Part shown: positions 27,640 to 36,104 of the stretch, piece by piece
How the letters are laid out: every line of letters begins with the position of its first letter
How positions within the stretch are numbered: position 1 is the stretch's first letter
From: Dehalococcoidales bacterium
GTDB lineage: Bacteria; Chloroflexota; Dehalococcoidia; Dehalococcoidales; UBA2162
Reading direction: 5' to 3'
Assembly (NCBI GenBank): GCA_016932435.1
Contig: JAFGCW010000045.1
Coordinates: 9,070-73,069 of the forward strand
DNA: 64,000 nucleotides
Notes under the pieces: model-generated
What the model was told of the DNA's origin: nothing
Databases searched by the model: none
Seen by the model: only the letters and a program-made list of their open reading frames with translations
Position numbers and translations under genes: made by a program

Positions 27640-27815
27640 TTACCGGACATTGCATAAAGGGATATGGAGAATGGGAAGGCTGGCCCTGCTGGGGGAAACC
27701 AGGGTGCTGAGTGTTGACAGCGCATTTCAGCTTAAATACCACCCATACCCCTCCCGTGTCCGGAGCCCTGGGGGAAATCGGGCTTTAGCAGCAGGGTCAG
27801 CCGATAAGGAGGTGC
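27640..27815 (+). other. strongly structured non-coding segment
   Basis: A 14-base long-range stem joins 27678-27691 to 27789-27802 with one G-U pair. It competes with a local hairpin CCCTG (27684-27688) / CAGGG (27700-27704). Two loops carry the same motif, CTGGGGGAAAC (27689-27699) and CTGGGGGAAAT (27768-27778 region). The second is held by AGCCC/GGGCT. An AAGGAGG at 27807-27813 lies just after the long stem with no good start codon. The arrangement suggests a regulatory RNA or an unrecognised ncRNA upstream of the binding-protein gene. Confidence 0.45.
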
Positions 27816-27898
27816 ATCATTGATATAATACCCCATCACACACTGGGATTATTAAAGGACAACGAATTATGACTAGTAAACGTTAGTGCGGAGGTGCT

Positions 27899-29755
27899 AT
27901 GAAAATCGATTTTAAAAAACTTCTCTGGGTATTAGTGAGCTGTCTTATGGCACTTTCACTGATTATTGCTTCCTGCGATACTCAGGAGACAGCTAAAGTA
28001 GAAGAAAAGGAAGACGAAGGCCCCTCAGAGGTAATCATCACAGAGACTGAAGAGGGTTACGAAGTCAAGACCACCGTCCAGGAAGGCTACCGTGACCCCG
28101 ATGAACCGAAATATGGCGGAACGATGACATTCGCCTTTTTCGAACCGCAGGGGTGGGATCCTTACTACACATTCATGGTCAGTTGCAGTACCATTTACCT
28201 GGTCAATGAAGAAATGTTGATGGGAGACTGGACACAGACTCCCGCCGGAGATGGGCGTGCGGGTATCGGCGGTTTCCTCGGTTACGCCAGCCGTTTGACC
28301 GGCGGACTTGCCGAAAGCTGGAGCATGCCGGATAATGAAACACTTCTCTATACGATCCGCCAGGGCGTCCACTGGCAGGATAAAGACCCCGTCAACGGTA
28401 GAGAATACGATGCCTACGATGGCGCCTGGGCTATCAATCGCCTGACATCAGCTCCAACCGGAGCACATCGCATGATAAGTCCTCCGGAAGAATATATTCT
28501 TGGAGCTACAGCACTGGATAAATGGACCGTTGAAGTCAAGGTTCCTCCTGAAGCCCTTGGTGTACAGGCTATCTATATCGGATCATGGCTGCACCAATAC
28601 CCCCAAGATGTAGTTGATGCCTACGGCGACATGAAAGACTGGAGAAACGTCGTTGGAACCGGCCCCTATATCCTGAAAGACTATGTTACCGGCAGTGTAC
28701 TTACCTTCGAGCGGAACCCGAATTACTGGCAGCACGACCCGATACACCCCGAGAACCAGCTTCCCTACCTGGACAAGTGTAAATGGATGATCATCGGAGA
28801 CGCTTCAACACAGCTGGCGGGATTCCGTACCGGCCAGATTGATATATCATACGGCTTAGCGATAAACACGGAAGATTCGCTGATGCTTCTCGATAATCAT
28901 CCTGAACTCCACTATGTAACACTCCCGGGAATGGATTCCCATCTGTATTTCAGAGTGGATAAGCCGGAATTACCCTGGAAAGATACCATCGTCAGGCAGG
29001 CTATGACACTTACCATCAACAAACAGGAACTCATTGACGATTACTATCTTGGACATGCTGACCTGCTCGGAGCGGTATATCCTCCGGATAAAGCCTGGGA
29101 ACCTTTCTATACTCCTCTCGAAGAACAGCCGACGGAGCCAACTACTCCCGATTCACGATGCAGTGTACAGGAACTGTTTACCTTCGATGATACTACTATC
29201 CCCAAGGCAAAAGCCCTGCTTGCCGAAGCTGGCTATCCTGACGGATTCAAGTGCCAGATAATCTCCTCTAGCCCCGCCCAAACAGATTTCCTTTCCATCG
29301 TCAAGGAATATTTTGCCGTGGTGAACGTCGAACTGGAGATACAGCAGCTTGAAGGCAGTATCGTCGGCGGTATGAGGCGTGCCAGATCTTATGAAGAAGG
29401 TATCTACACCGCTTCTCCTACCTCTGCCTTCCCCTATGACATGCACAGCACCCGTAGCGAAAGCTTCGACTGCTTCTCCTACTACGAACATCCCAAGACC
29501 AGGGCAGCCTACGAGGAACAGCGGAAATATGTGATGAGAGACGATGCAAAATATGCTGCCGTGCACAAAACGATAACTCCTTTCATTCTCGAGCAGTGTG
29601 TCGGTATATGGTGCCCGACACCGAGAAGCTACCTGATGTGGTGGCCCTGGGTACAGAACTACCACGGAGAAAGATCTCTCGGCTGTGATGATGAACTCCA
29701 GATATACTGGTACATGTGGATGGATGAAGAAATGAAGCAAGGTATGGGATACTAA
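27899..29755 (+). CDS. ABC transporter substrate-binding lipoprotein (peptide/family 5)
   Basis: A 618-residue extracytoplasmic solute-binding protein. The signal peptide ends in the lipobox LIIAS-C26, so it is lipid-anchored after Cys26; an acidic linker follows. The SBP family 5 fold is indicated by KYGGTMTF, LAESWSMPDNETLLYTIRQGVHWQDK, NWRNVVGTGPYIL-like segments and RQAMTLTINKQEL. Family members bind oligopeptides, nickel or other small ligands. It is preceded by CGGAGGT eight bases before ATG and by the non-coding region. No permease or ATPase gene is nearby, so it is an orphan relying on a remote transporter or acting as a receptor. A terminator follows. Confidence 0.9.
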   Translation: MKIDFKKLLWVLVSCLMALSLIIASCDTQETAKVEEKEDEGPSEVIITETEEGYEVKTTVQEGYRDPDEPKYGGTMTFAFFEPQGWDPYYTFMVSCSTIYLVNEEMLMGDWTQTPAGDGRAGIGGFLGYASRLTGGLAESWSMPDNETLLYTIRQGVHWQDKDPVNGREYDAYDGAWAINRLTSAPTGAHRMISPPEEYILGATALDKWTVEVKVPPEALGVQAIYIGSWLHQYPQDVVDAYGDMKDWRNVVGTGPYILKDYVTGSVLTFERNPNYWQHDPIHPENQLPYLDKCKWMIIGDASTQLAGFRTGQIDISYGLAINTEDSLMLLDNHPELHYVTLPGMDSHLYFRVDKPELPWKDTIVRQAMTLTINKQELIDDYYLGHADLLGAVYPPDKAWEPFYTPLEEQPTEPTTPDSRCSVQELFTFDDTTIPKAKALLAEAGYPDGFKCQIISSSPAQTDFLSIVKEYFAVVNVELEIQQLEGSIVGGMRRARSYEEGIYTASPTSAFPYDMHSTRSESFDCFSYYEHPKTRAAYEEQRKYVMRDDAKYAAVHKTITPFILEQCVGIWCPTPRSYLMWWPWVQNYHGERSLGCDDELQIYWYMWMDEEMKQGMGY

Positions 29756-29804
29756 TAATCCATCCGTACTGCATCATAGTTATTGACTTATAATTAAAAG
29801 ACGG

Positions 29805-29836
29805 AAGGAGGTAGAGACCAATCTCTACCTCCTTTC
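29805..29836 (+). terminator. intrinsic terminator after binding-protein gene
   Basis: AAGGAGGTAGAGA (29805-29817), loop CCAA, TCTCTACCTCCTT (29822-29834), 13 perfect pairs, then TTCTTAAT. Ends the 27899-29755 transcript. Confidence 0.85.
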
Positions 29837-29919
29837 TTAATGATTTACTTGCCTTTGGGTTAATAAAAGTAGTATTAGTAAGGTTAACGATATAATATCA
29901 CTCTACCCGAAGTGAAAAA

Positions 29920-31851
29920 TTGAAAACTAAACTAGAAAAAATATCGGTGCTGTCCAGGATAAGTGATACACTTCTGCCTGCTCTTTCCGTCCTCTTCGGC
30001 CTCCAGTTACTCAGAGTAATGATCCCTCAGATTACCTGGGTACTTGGGGATCGCATCGGACTCAGTGCTGTGATACTCGGTCCGATAGCACTGGCTATTT
30101 TCTCGTTTCCTTTTTTCTCCGGTTTCCTGAAACGCCTAGCAGGTAGTTACCGGCTCGTGGTTTTTAGCGTCGCCGGACTGGGAGTGGCAAGGCTTCTTAT
30201 CCAGGTACAATGGTCCGAACCTCTGGTAAACCTGATAATATCCATAATCGGAACAATATTATTCAGTATATTTCTGGCTGTCTATGTAGACAAAACCAGG
30301 TCCAGAGGAAGTAAGTTCATCGGCAACCTGGTAATGGGCTTATTGACGGGATTTATCCTGGATACGGCACTACACGGTATTTTCGAAACCTACGACCTGA
30401 TGTGGCAATCCGATTTTGCTGCCCTGATTATAACTGTAATTCTGGTCCTCTTACACTGGGTAACCATCATTGCTTTCTCACAGAATATGACACCTGAAAT
30501 TGAAGCCGGCGGAATTACCTGGCCGTGGCTGGCTTTCGGCCCTTTCCTCTTTCTCCAGATGGTAGTATTTCAGAATATCTCACGCTATACGATTACTACC
30601 GGATGGTTACCGCCTTATGTATTCGGCTGGGTATCGATTACCCAGATAGCCGGTCTTGTTATTTCTATGCTGTTACTCAGGAAGAATCTCATCAAGCTGC
30701 CTGTCGTTATAGTCGGAGGAATAATTCTGATAGTATGCACGGTATTCCCTTTCCCTGGTCAATCCTGGCTGGCAGCAATGCTGTTATTCCTGGAGCAATT
30801 ATTTATAGCGATCCTCCTTGTCACAATACTGACCGGAATGACAGGTAGAAATGATGTGCGGTCCGGCAGTCTCACCGCAGCAAATGGAACGGGATTTCTG
30901 CTGTTCGGTATACTGACCCTGGCATACTATTCCGTCTACCAGATTAACCTCCCTTATACTAATACTGTCCTCGAAGTGCTGGCAGCAGCACTGATAGCTC
31001 TCTGCGCTCTTGTAGCGTGTCTTAAGACAGGCAACCATATCACCGTGATAAAAACCTCATGGATAACACCTATATGTGTCCTGGTGCTTCTGGTCATGCC
31101 TTTGATCCGGATTGTGACTTACCAGGAGCCGGTTGAAACACAAGGAAACGGCTTCCCCGTAAAAGTGATGACCTATAACCTTCACAACGGATTCAATACC
31201 GAAGGAGATCTGGATATGGAAGCCCTGGCTCTTGTCATAGAAGAGAATGATCCCGACGTCATCGCTCTGCAGGAGATCTCCAGGGGATGGCTGATTAGCG
31301 GAAGGTTGGATATGCTGGAATGGCTTTCTCAACGACTCGACATGCCTTATGTATCAGGCCCGACCGAAGGGCAACTATGGGGAAGTGCTATTCTCAGCCG
31401 CTTTCCGGTAGTGGAATCTACCAACTATGAGTTACCTCCGCGAGATCTCTTCCTTCGCAGGGGTTACCTGGTAACGGTAGTTAATATTGGTAACGAGGAG
31501 CACCTGACCGTCATCGCTACTCATTTACATCATATTTCCGAAGACTCGGAGATCCGGCAGCAGCAGGTACCGGTTATCCTGGAAACCTGGGATAACGCCG
31601 ACATGACGATAATAACCGGTGACATGAATGCAGAACCGGATTCTCCCGAGATCCAGATGTTTCGTGACGCCGGCTTTTTCGACGTAATGTCCGGCAGCGT
31701 TCCTCCCGAAGGATACACCTACCATTCCGCTGACTTATACCAGCGTATTGACTATATCTGGATAACTCCCGACCTGAAATCGGAGAATGCGGAAGTATTT
31801 CAAAGCACTGCGTCCGACCACCTTCCCGTGATAGTCGATATAGATAGGTAA
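29920..31851 (+). CDS. polytopic membrane protein with C-terminal endonuclease/exonuclease/phosphatase domain
   Basis: A 643-residue fusion. Residues 1 to about 395 contain around ten to twelve hydrophobic helices with few charged loops. Residues from about 405 form an EEP domain: KVMTYNLHNG, DVIALQEISRG with the catalytic Glu, THLHH, TGDMNAEPDSPEI with the Asp/Asn pair, YQRIDYIWITP and SDHLPVIVDI with the final Asp-His. That set is complete, so phosphodiesterase or sphingomyelinase/inositol phosphatase-like activity is plausible, probably on the outer face or against lipid. It starts at TTG 29920 with a weak ribosome site; a TATAAT at 29891-29896 may be its -10. Exact substrate unknown. Confidence 0.85.
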   Translation: MKTKLEKISVLSRISDTLLPALSVLFGLQLLRVMIPQITWVLGDRIGLSAVILGPIALAIFSFPFFSGFLKRLAGSYRLVVFSVAGLGVARLLIQVQWSEPLVNLIISIIGTILFSIFLAVYVDKTRSRGSKFIGNLVMGLLTGFILDTALHGIFETYDLMWQSDFAALIITVILVLLHWVTIIAFSQNMTPEIEAGGITWPWLAFGPFLFLQMVVFQNISRYTITTGWLPPYVFGWVSITQIAGLVISMLLLRKNLIKLPVVIVGGIILIVCTVFPFPGQSWLAAMLLFLEQLFIAILLVTILTGMTGRNDVRSGSLTAANGTGFLLFGILTLAYYSVYQINLPYTNTVLEVLAAALIALCALVACLKTGNHITVIKTSWITPICVLVLLVMPLIRIVTYQEPVETQGNGFPVKVMTYNLHNGFNTEGDLDMEALALVIEENDPDVIALQEISRGWLISGRLDMLEWLSQRLDMPYVSGPTEGQLWGSAILSRFPVVESTNYELPPRDLFLRRGYLVTVVNIGNEEHLTVIATHLHHISEDSEIRQQQVPVILETWDNADMTIITGDMNAEPDSPEIQMFRDAGFFDVMSGSVPPEGYTYHSADLYQRIDYIWITPDLKSENAEVFQSTASDHLPVIVDIDR

Positions 31852-31869
31852 TCTAATCTACCACCCTTG

Positions 31870-32313
31870 TCAGTTACCGGTTTTCTCTTTTAACTCCCGT
31901 TCATACATTTTCTGGTGCGTGGTAGCCAGGAACCATATCGGACTGTCCACCCTTCGGGCGTACACAGGGCAGTGGTCTACTCCCGCCGGGATAAATATCA
32001 TACATGTTTCCGTCAGCGTGTATTTTTCACCGTCAAGGTATAAATCAATTTCGCCACCCAGGTCGAACGGGTCATCGAACTTTGTACCTATAAAACCCAG
32101 GTACTCATCGAAATCATGTGAATGGGTATTGTCGGGATATGGAACATCCGAAGCCTCGTACAGCCAGGTACCCTGGAAATAATATCCACCCTTAACGATT
32201 TCCTCATCAACATATATATTACTTTTGCGTACTTTTCCCCATTTTTCCCACTCATCCAGCTCGTCCTGCCTGGGTCTGGTTATAATATTCTTACTGTATT
32301 TTTGTTCCGCCAT
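31870..32313 (-). CDS. cupin-like protein
   Basis: A 147-residue single-domain protein. The middle has a cupin-like beta-barrel: HSHDFDEYLGFIG with His/Glu ligands and IFIPAGVDHCPVYARRVDSPIWFLAT with a final His. The N-terminal GYYFQGTWLYEASDVP region is unusual for cupins. Its function is not known. It is the last gene of a minus-strand set of three small proteins (see 32338-32679 and 32762-33100); GGAG precedes ATG. Such cupin and EthD-type genes often sit in catabolic operons as accessory isomerases. Confidence 0.75.
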   Translation of the reverse strand: MAEQKYSKNIITRPRQDELDEWEKWGKVRKSNIYVDEEIVKGGYYFQGTWLYEASDVPYPDNTHSHDFDEYLGFIGTKFDDPFDLGGEIDLYLDGEKYTLTETCMIFIPAGVDHCPVYARRVDSPIWFLATTHQKMYERELKEKTGN

Positions 32314-32337
32314 TTGTTACTCCGTTCTGCTTTTATG

Positions 32338-32679
32338 TTATTTCAGTTCATCCTTTACCACATGTTCTTCGACCACCCACAGGAATCCTTTACGCATCTC
32401 GGAAAATTTCTCACCGTCGGCAGCCAGCGGCCTCCCCGCGTCAGTCTGCAGATAAGCAAGTGAATTCTCGAACGCTTCCATGTTGTCGTACCACATTTCC
32501 ACAATACCGTCACCTTCGTATTCACGTCCGGGTGTCGTGATGAAATGGTTCTGCACATATTTCCTTAATCCAGGGATCATGTCCGCAGCCAGTTGCGCAT
32601 GGGTCTCTCTCCAGTATTTGCTGAATTCCTCCCTGGTCATTCCCGGTTTCCTGTAAGCCAGTGAAATTGATTTAATCAT
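32338..32679 (-). CDS. EthD-domain protein
   Basis: A 113-residue dimeric alpha-beta barrel protein. The EthD signature is seen at the start (SISLAYRKPGMTREEFSKYWRE with THAQLA) and in the tail after VEMWYDNMEAFENSLAYL. EthD proteins are small accessory factors in degradation operons and rarely have proven enzymatic activity. GAGGAG precedes its ATG, 24 bases upstream of the cupin gene. Confidence 0.85.
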   Translation of the reverse strand: MIKSISLAYRKPGMTREEFSKYWRETHAQLAADMIPGLRKYVQNHFITTPGREYEGDGIVEMWYDNMEAFENSLAYLQTDAGRPLAADGEKFSEMRKGFLWVVEEHVVKDELK

Positions 32680-32761
32680 CGATACTCCTCTTTTATATTT
32701 ATTAATTTTTAATAACGGTCTCCTGGGCTTGTTCCAGATTATCGCAGTTTCTGGCCTTTGC

Positions 32762-33100
32762 CTACTTTCTGCTCCACGACTTCATCAGTTCATAGGACGC
32801 CGCCCATTTCATTTCGAATCCTACCGTTTCTTTCCTTTCCTCGAAATCCTTTACCGCATCGGCAAATGCTTCACTCTTCGGAAAAGCAACAAGTGCTTCT
32901 TCATCTTCGAACTCGTATATAGCCAGATACTTTGCGTTATCGCCGGCATCGCCGATACACCGGTACCGGCCTGCCTGTTTCAGTCCGTCGAAACCGAAGA
33001 ACATCGGAACGTGGAGATCGGTATACCACCTGTTGAACTCTTCCTCCTTGTCAGGTGTGCTCTGTGAAGCTACTATTTGTATGATTTTATAACTCGCCAT
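32762..33100 (-). CDS. EthD-like / DUF4286-type small protein
   Basis: A 112-residue protein with dimeric ferredoxin-like (alpha-beta barrel) features: IIQIVASQSTPDKEEEFNRW, YTDLHVPMFFGFDGLKQAGR and YLAIYEFEDEEALVAF. The histidine in LHVP and the early EEEFNRWY helix are typical of this superfamily. I start at the ATG preceded by AAGGAG (33100), not the in-frame ATG further upstream. It heads the three-gene minus-strand operon. A divergent SDR/acyl-CoA dehydrogenase operon begins 185 bases away. Specific substrate unknown. Confidence 0.75.
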   Translation of the reverse strand: MASYKIIQIVASQSTPDKEEEFNRWYTDLHVPMFFGFDGLKQAGRYRCIGDAGDNAKYLAIYEFEDEEALVAFPKSEAFADAVKDFEERKETVGFEMKWAASYELMKSWSRK

Positions 33101-33227
33101 ATCTACTCCTTGAGTTGTTTTCTCTAATGATAAACAGGATACCATTTTGAGCCTGTAACCGATAGAGTTATATCATTAAATTTTACCCGGATTGAAAAAA
33201 CACTTTCATCTTAACCATATTTGGCAT

Positions 33228-33270
33228 TATAATCTAACAAAATATCAGACCGAACAAACCGGTGGTCGGT
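33228..33270 (+). promoter_or_regulatory. candidate promoter and operator for SDR/acyl-CoA dehydrogenase operon
   Basis: TATAAT at 33228-33233 is a good -10 although the -35 is poor. Just downstream, ACCGA (33249-33253) and TCGGT (33266-33270) form an inverted repeat around AACAAACCGGTGG, resembling TetR-family operators. It overlies the transcription start and precedes the ribosome site by about 10 bases. Confidence 0.4.
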
Positions 33271-33285
33271 TATCGAGGAGGGAAT

Positions 33286-34182
33286 ATGGAAGACCTGCTG
33301 AAAGACAGGATTGCGGTCGTTACCGGCGCGGGAGGAGGAATCGGAAAAGCCGAAGCTCTGGGACTCGCCGCCAGAGGAGCCAAAGTGGTTGTGAATGATA
33401 TCGGTACCTCACACGATGGTTTGGGAATTTCGGACGACCCGGCCGACAGGACGGTTGAAGAAATAATCCAGGCCGGAGGAACAGCTATTGCCAGTCATGA
33501 CTCGGTTGCCGATGAAAAAGGAGCCAATGCAATCATCCGACTTGCCATGGAAACGTTCGGCCGACTGGATATCCTGATAAATAACGCCGGTATTTTACGC
33601 GTTGCTCCTGTCTATGACATAGAAACCGAAGACTTCGATGCCGTTATCAAAACCCACCTTTACGGTACCTTCTACTGCACCCGGGCTGCCTGCGAGATTA
33701 TGAAGGAGCAGGATTACGGCAGGATAGTATGTACCTCTTCGCACACCGGATTCGGTCTTGAAGACCAGGCAATGTATTCCGCTGCCAAAGAAGGCATAGC
33801 CGGGTTTGCCCGTACCGTAGCCAGGGATATGGTAAAATTCGGAGTAACCTGCAACATCATCCGCCCGATAGCATTGTGGAGAGGGAAACCTTTCAAAGCC
33901 CTTGAAAACGACCTTCCGGAAGATATTGCAGCCCTGGTTGTCTATCTTGCCAGCGAACCGGCCGGTGATATCAACGGATGTATATTCGAGGTCTGGCACG
34001 GCCACGTAGGGATATTCGCCGAACCGCCGCCGGTACAGCAGATACTCTGGAAAGACGGACGCTGGACGCCGGAAGAACTGAAGAAGTTGATGCCTGAAAC
34101 CCTTACCAGGGGAAGGACCAGCGAAGACCTGCCCCAGACAATGCCGTTTATGCTGAACGTCACCGACCAGGAAGGAATTTAA
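33286..34182 (+). CDS. short-chain dehydrogenase (MFE-2 type 3-hydroxyacyl-CoA dehydrogenase-like)
   Basis: A 298-residue SDR. TGAGGGIGKAEALGLA near residue 15 is the Rossmann loop; NNAGIL, the catalytic Ser in VCTSSHTGFG and YSAAKEG (Tyr-xxx-Lys) follow. The segment VVVNDIGTSHDG followed by an expanded insertion is typical of the dehydrogenase domain of multifunctional enzyme type 2, so beta-oxidation of a branched or cyclic acyl-CoA is likely. The C-terminal 80 residues exceed the SDR core. GAGGAGGG precedes ATG 33286. It is followed after one base by the acyl-CoA dehydrogenase. Confidence 0.88.
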   Translation: MEDLLKDRIAVVTGAGGGIGKAEALGLAARGAKVVVNDIGTSHDGLGISDDPADRTVEEIIQAGGTAIASHDSVADEKGANAIIRLAMETFGRLDILINNAGILRVAPVYDIETEDFDAVIKTHLYGTFYCTRAACEIMKEQDYGRIVCTSSHTGFGLEDQAMYSAAKEGIAGFARTVARDMVKFGVTCNIIRPIALWRGKPFKALENDLPEDIAALVVYLASEPAGDINGCIFEVWHGHVGIFAEPPPVQQILWKDGRWTPEELKKLMPETLTRGRTSEDLPQTMPFMLNVTDQEGI

Positions 34183-34183
34183 T

Positions 34184-35386
34184 ATGGACTTCATCCTTAC
34201 ACCTGAAGAGGAAGTATTCAAGAAAGAACTGAACGACTGGCTCGATGAGAACCTTATCGATATGCCGGCGTGGTGGGGCAAGACCAATATCACCAGTCCC
34301 AATATGGAACTGGAAGAATACATGGACTTCTACCACACCTGGCATCAGAAGCTGAATCAAGCCGGTTTTGTCGGTATAACCTGGCCAAAAGAATACGGCG
34401 GCAGGGGCGGCACGCTTGTCGATCAATGGATATTCAACGAGGAGATGGCGAAACGCCGCGCGCCCCCGATTCTGGCGAATTTAGGACTCGGCTGGGCAGG
34501 GCCGACGATACTGCTTGCCGGTACCGAGGAACAGAAGAAGCGATTTCTTCCCCGTATTCTCAGCGCTGACGATCACTGGTGCCAGGCATTTTCCGAGCCT
34601 GAAGCCGGTTCTGACCTGGCTAATACCCAGACCAGGGCGGTAGAAGACGGCAATGATTTTATAATAAACGGTCAGAAAGTATGGACGACCGGAGCAATGA
34701 GGTCGGACTGGGCTATCCTGCTGGCCAGGACAGACGCCAGTCCGGACATTCCCAGGCACAAGGGACTCACCTATTTTCTACTCGATATGAAAACTCCCGG
34801 TGTTACGATCAATCCAATGCGTGAAATGAACGGGGATTACCTGTTCTGCGAAACTTTCCTCGATGACGTAAGAATACCGAAAAGTCTCGTGGTGGGTGAG
34901 GTTAACCAGGGATGGTACATATCCATGCGTACCCTCGAGTTCGAGAGAACGAACTCGAACTCGGCGAACGTTCAGATAAACACCATCCTGAACCTTATCG
35001 ACCTTGTCAGGACGATGGAGAAAAATGGTGTACTGTTGTCTCAGAATCCGATAATTCGCCAGAAAATAGCCCAGTTTTACATCGAAGCCAATGTCTGTAA
35101 ATACATCGGACTCCGTACTCTGACACGGCAGATACGAGGGATCGACCCCGGTCCGGAAAGCGCCGTAGGAAGCCTGATGTCGATGGAACTAAACCAGCGA
35201 CTCCAGGACTTTGCCATGTACCTCGAAGGACCCTACAGTCGACTGGTCAAAGGCTCGAAGTATTCAATAGATGACGGAAGGTGGCAGCGAAGCTTCCTGT
35301 CGTCCCGCGGTGATACCATCATGACCGGGACATCCCAGATAAAGAGGAATGTTATCGCTCAGAGGTCTTTAGGACTTCCCAGGTAG
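34184..35386 (+). CDS. acyl-CoA dehydrogenase family protein
   Basis: A 400-residue flavoprotein. Family segments: GFVGITWPKEYGGRGG, FSEPEAGSDLANTQTRA, GQKVWTTGAMRSDWAILLART and an end GTSQIKRNVIAQRSLG. It probably removes two hydrogens from an acyl-CoA. At the usual MCAD-type catalytic position (EGTSQI) this protein has Thr381, so another residue must serve, as in some FadE-type or heteromeric enzymes. Its SDR partner is one base upstream, indicating one oxidation module. Substrate unknown; a steroid, terpenoid or aliphatic acid are possibilities. Confidence 0.88.
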   Translation: MDFILTPEEEVFKKELNDWLDENLIDMPAWWGKTNITSPNMELEEYMDFYHTWHQKLNQAGFVGITWPKEYGGRGGTLVDQWIFNEEMAKRRAPPILANLGLGWAGPTILLAGTEEQKKRFLPRILSADDHWCQAFSEPEAGSDLANTQTRAVEDGNDFIINGQKVWTTGAMRSDWAILLARTDASPDIPRHKGLTYFLLDMKTPGVTINPMREMNGDYLFCETFLDDVRIPKSLVVGEVNQGWYISMRTLEFERTNSNSANVQINTILNLIDLVRTMEKNGVLLSQNPIIRQKIAQFYIEANVCKYIGLRTLTRQIRGIDPGPESAVGSLMSMELNQRLQDFAMYLEGPYSRLVKGSKYSIDDGRWQRSFLSSRGDTIMTGTSQIKRNVIAQRSLGLPR

Positions 35387-35447
35387 CAATAGAACATAAA
35401 AAAGGCCACAGATTGCTAAAGATCTAATTACAAATATAAAAAATGGT

Positions 35448-36068
35448 ATGAATAAACTACTGGTGGTTTTTACCCTTCTCTTATTAGTTGCAAGCATATC
35501 AGTTTCAGGTTGCTCAGAACGAGAACCTATACTTCCTGATGAGGTTGTAGAGAAAATTACTAATAACCTGGGATATGCCCTGGCGCCAACCTGGTTACCA
35601 GAAGAATATGAATACGCGGGACCTTTTACGAATAATGTCGTAACCGGTAGAACGTTCTCTGGTGACGGACTAATGATACAAAGTTACGGTAATTATGCTT
35701 CTGGAGGAATCGAGGATAGCCTGGTTATGAGTTATCCCTCTCCCACACTGGATACCATTCCTTCAACCTTCCTGGAAATAACCGGACTGATACCGCCGGA
35801 AGACGCGATAACCAAAATTGAAATAAACGGGAACACAGCCTATCTCTACCAGGGATCATGGTCGGATGAAACACGCCAGCGGGTTGCCAAACTGGAAGAA
35901 CCCATCGATCCCGAATGGGACTATGAAAGAAGTATGTCTATCCGGTTTACCATCGATGTGCCCGATGAAGGAAGTATCTGGGTCAACATACAGACTGTTT
36001 TCTCTGTCGAGGATATCACTCAAAAAGACCTGGTGAAGATTGCCAAATCGGTAATAGTGATAGAATGA
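35448..36068 (+). CDS. lipoprotein of unknown function (DUF4367-like)
   Basis: A 206-residue secreted lipoprotein. The signal ends in VSG-C22, a clear lipobox. The mature part contains ALAPTWLPEEYEYAGPF and MSYPSP; the fold resembles the DUF4367/outer-surface-like beta domains that often sit behind anti-sigma factors, but no domain is certain. It stands alone between the acyl-CoA dehydrogenase and the MalT-type regulator. No strong ribosome site; ATG 35448. Confidence 0.65.
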   Translation: MNKLLVVFTLLLLVASISVSGCSEREPILPDEVVEKITNNLGYALAPTWLPEEYEYAGPFTNNVVTGRTFSGDGLMIQSYGNYASGGIEDSLVMSYPSPTLDTIPSTFLEITGLIPPEDAITKIEINGNTAYLYQGSWSDETRQRVAKLEEPIDPEWDYERSMSIRFTIDVPDEGSIWVNIQTVFSVEDITQKDLVKIAKSVIVIE

Positions 36069-36104
36069 CGTGACGTCACAAATAGTCATTATTAGTACAT
36101 GAGT

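Noticed and set aside
27640..27815. Known riboswitch (cobalamin, SAM-I, TPP, FMN) or 6S/SRP/RNase P RNA
   Set aside because: Short similarities (GGGAAGG, GGUGCU) were seen, but the ordered consensus blocks of these classes are missing.
27563..27823. 86-codon plus-strand frame in the RNA-like region
   Set aside because: No ribosome site, no family, overlaps the hairpin terminator and the structured RNA; composition looks random.
33595..34323. 242-codon minus-strand frame over the SDR gene
   Set aside because: Antisense to a clear SDR and acyl-CoA dehydrogenase; no family match.
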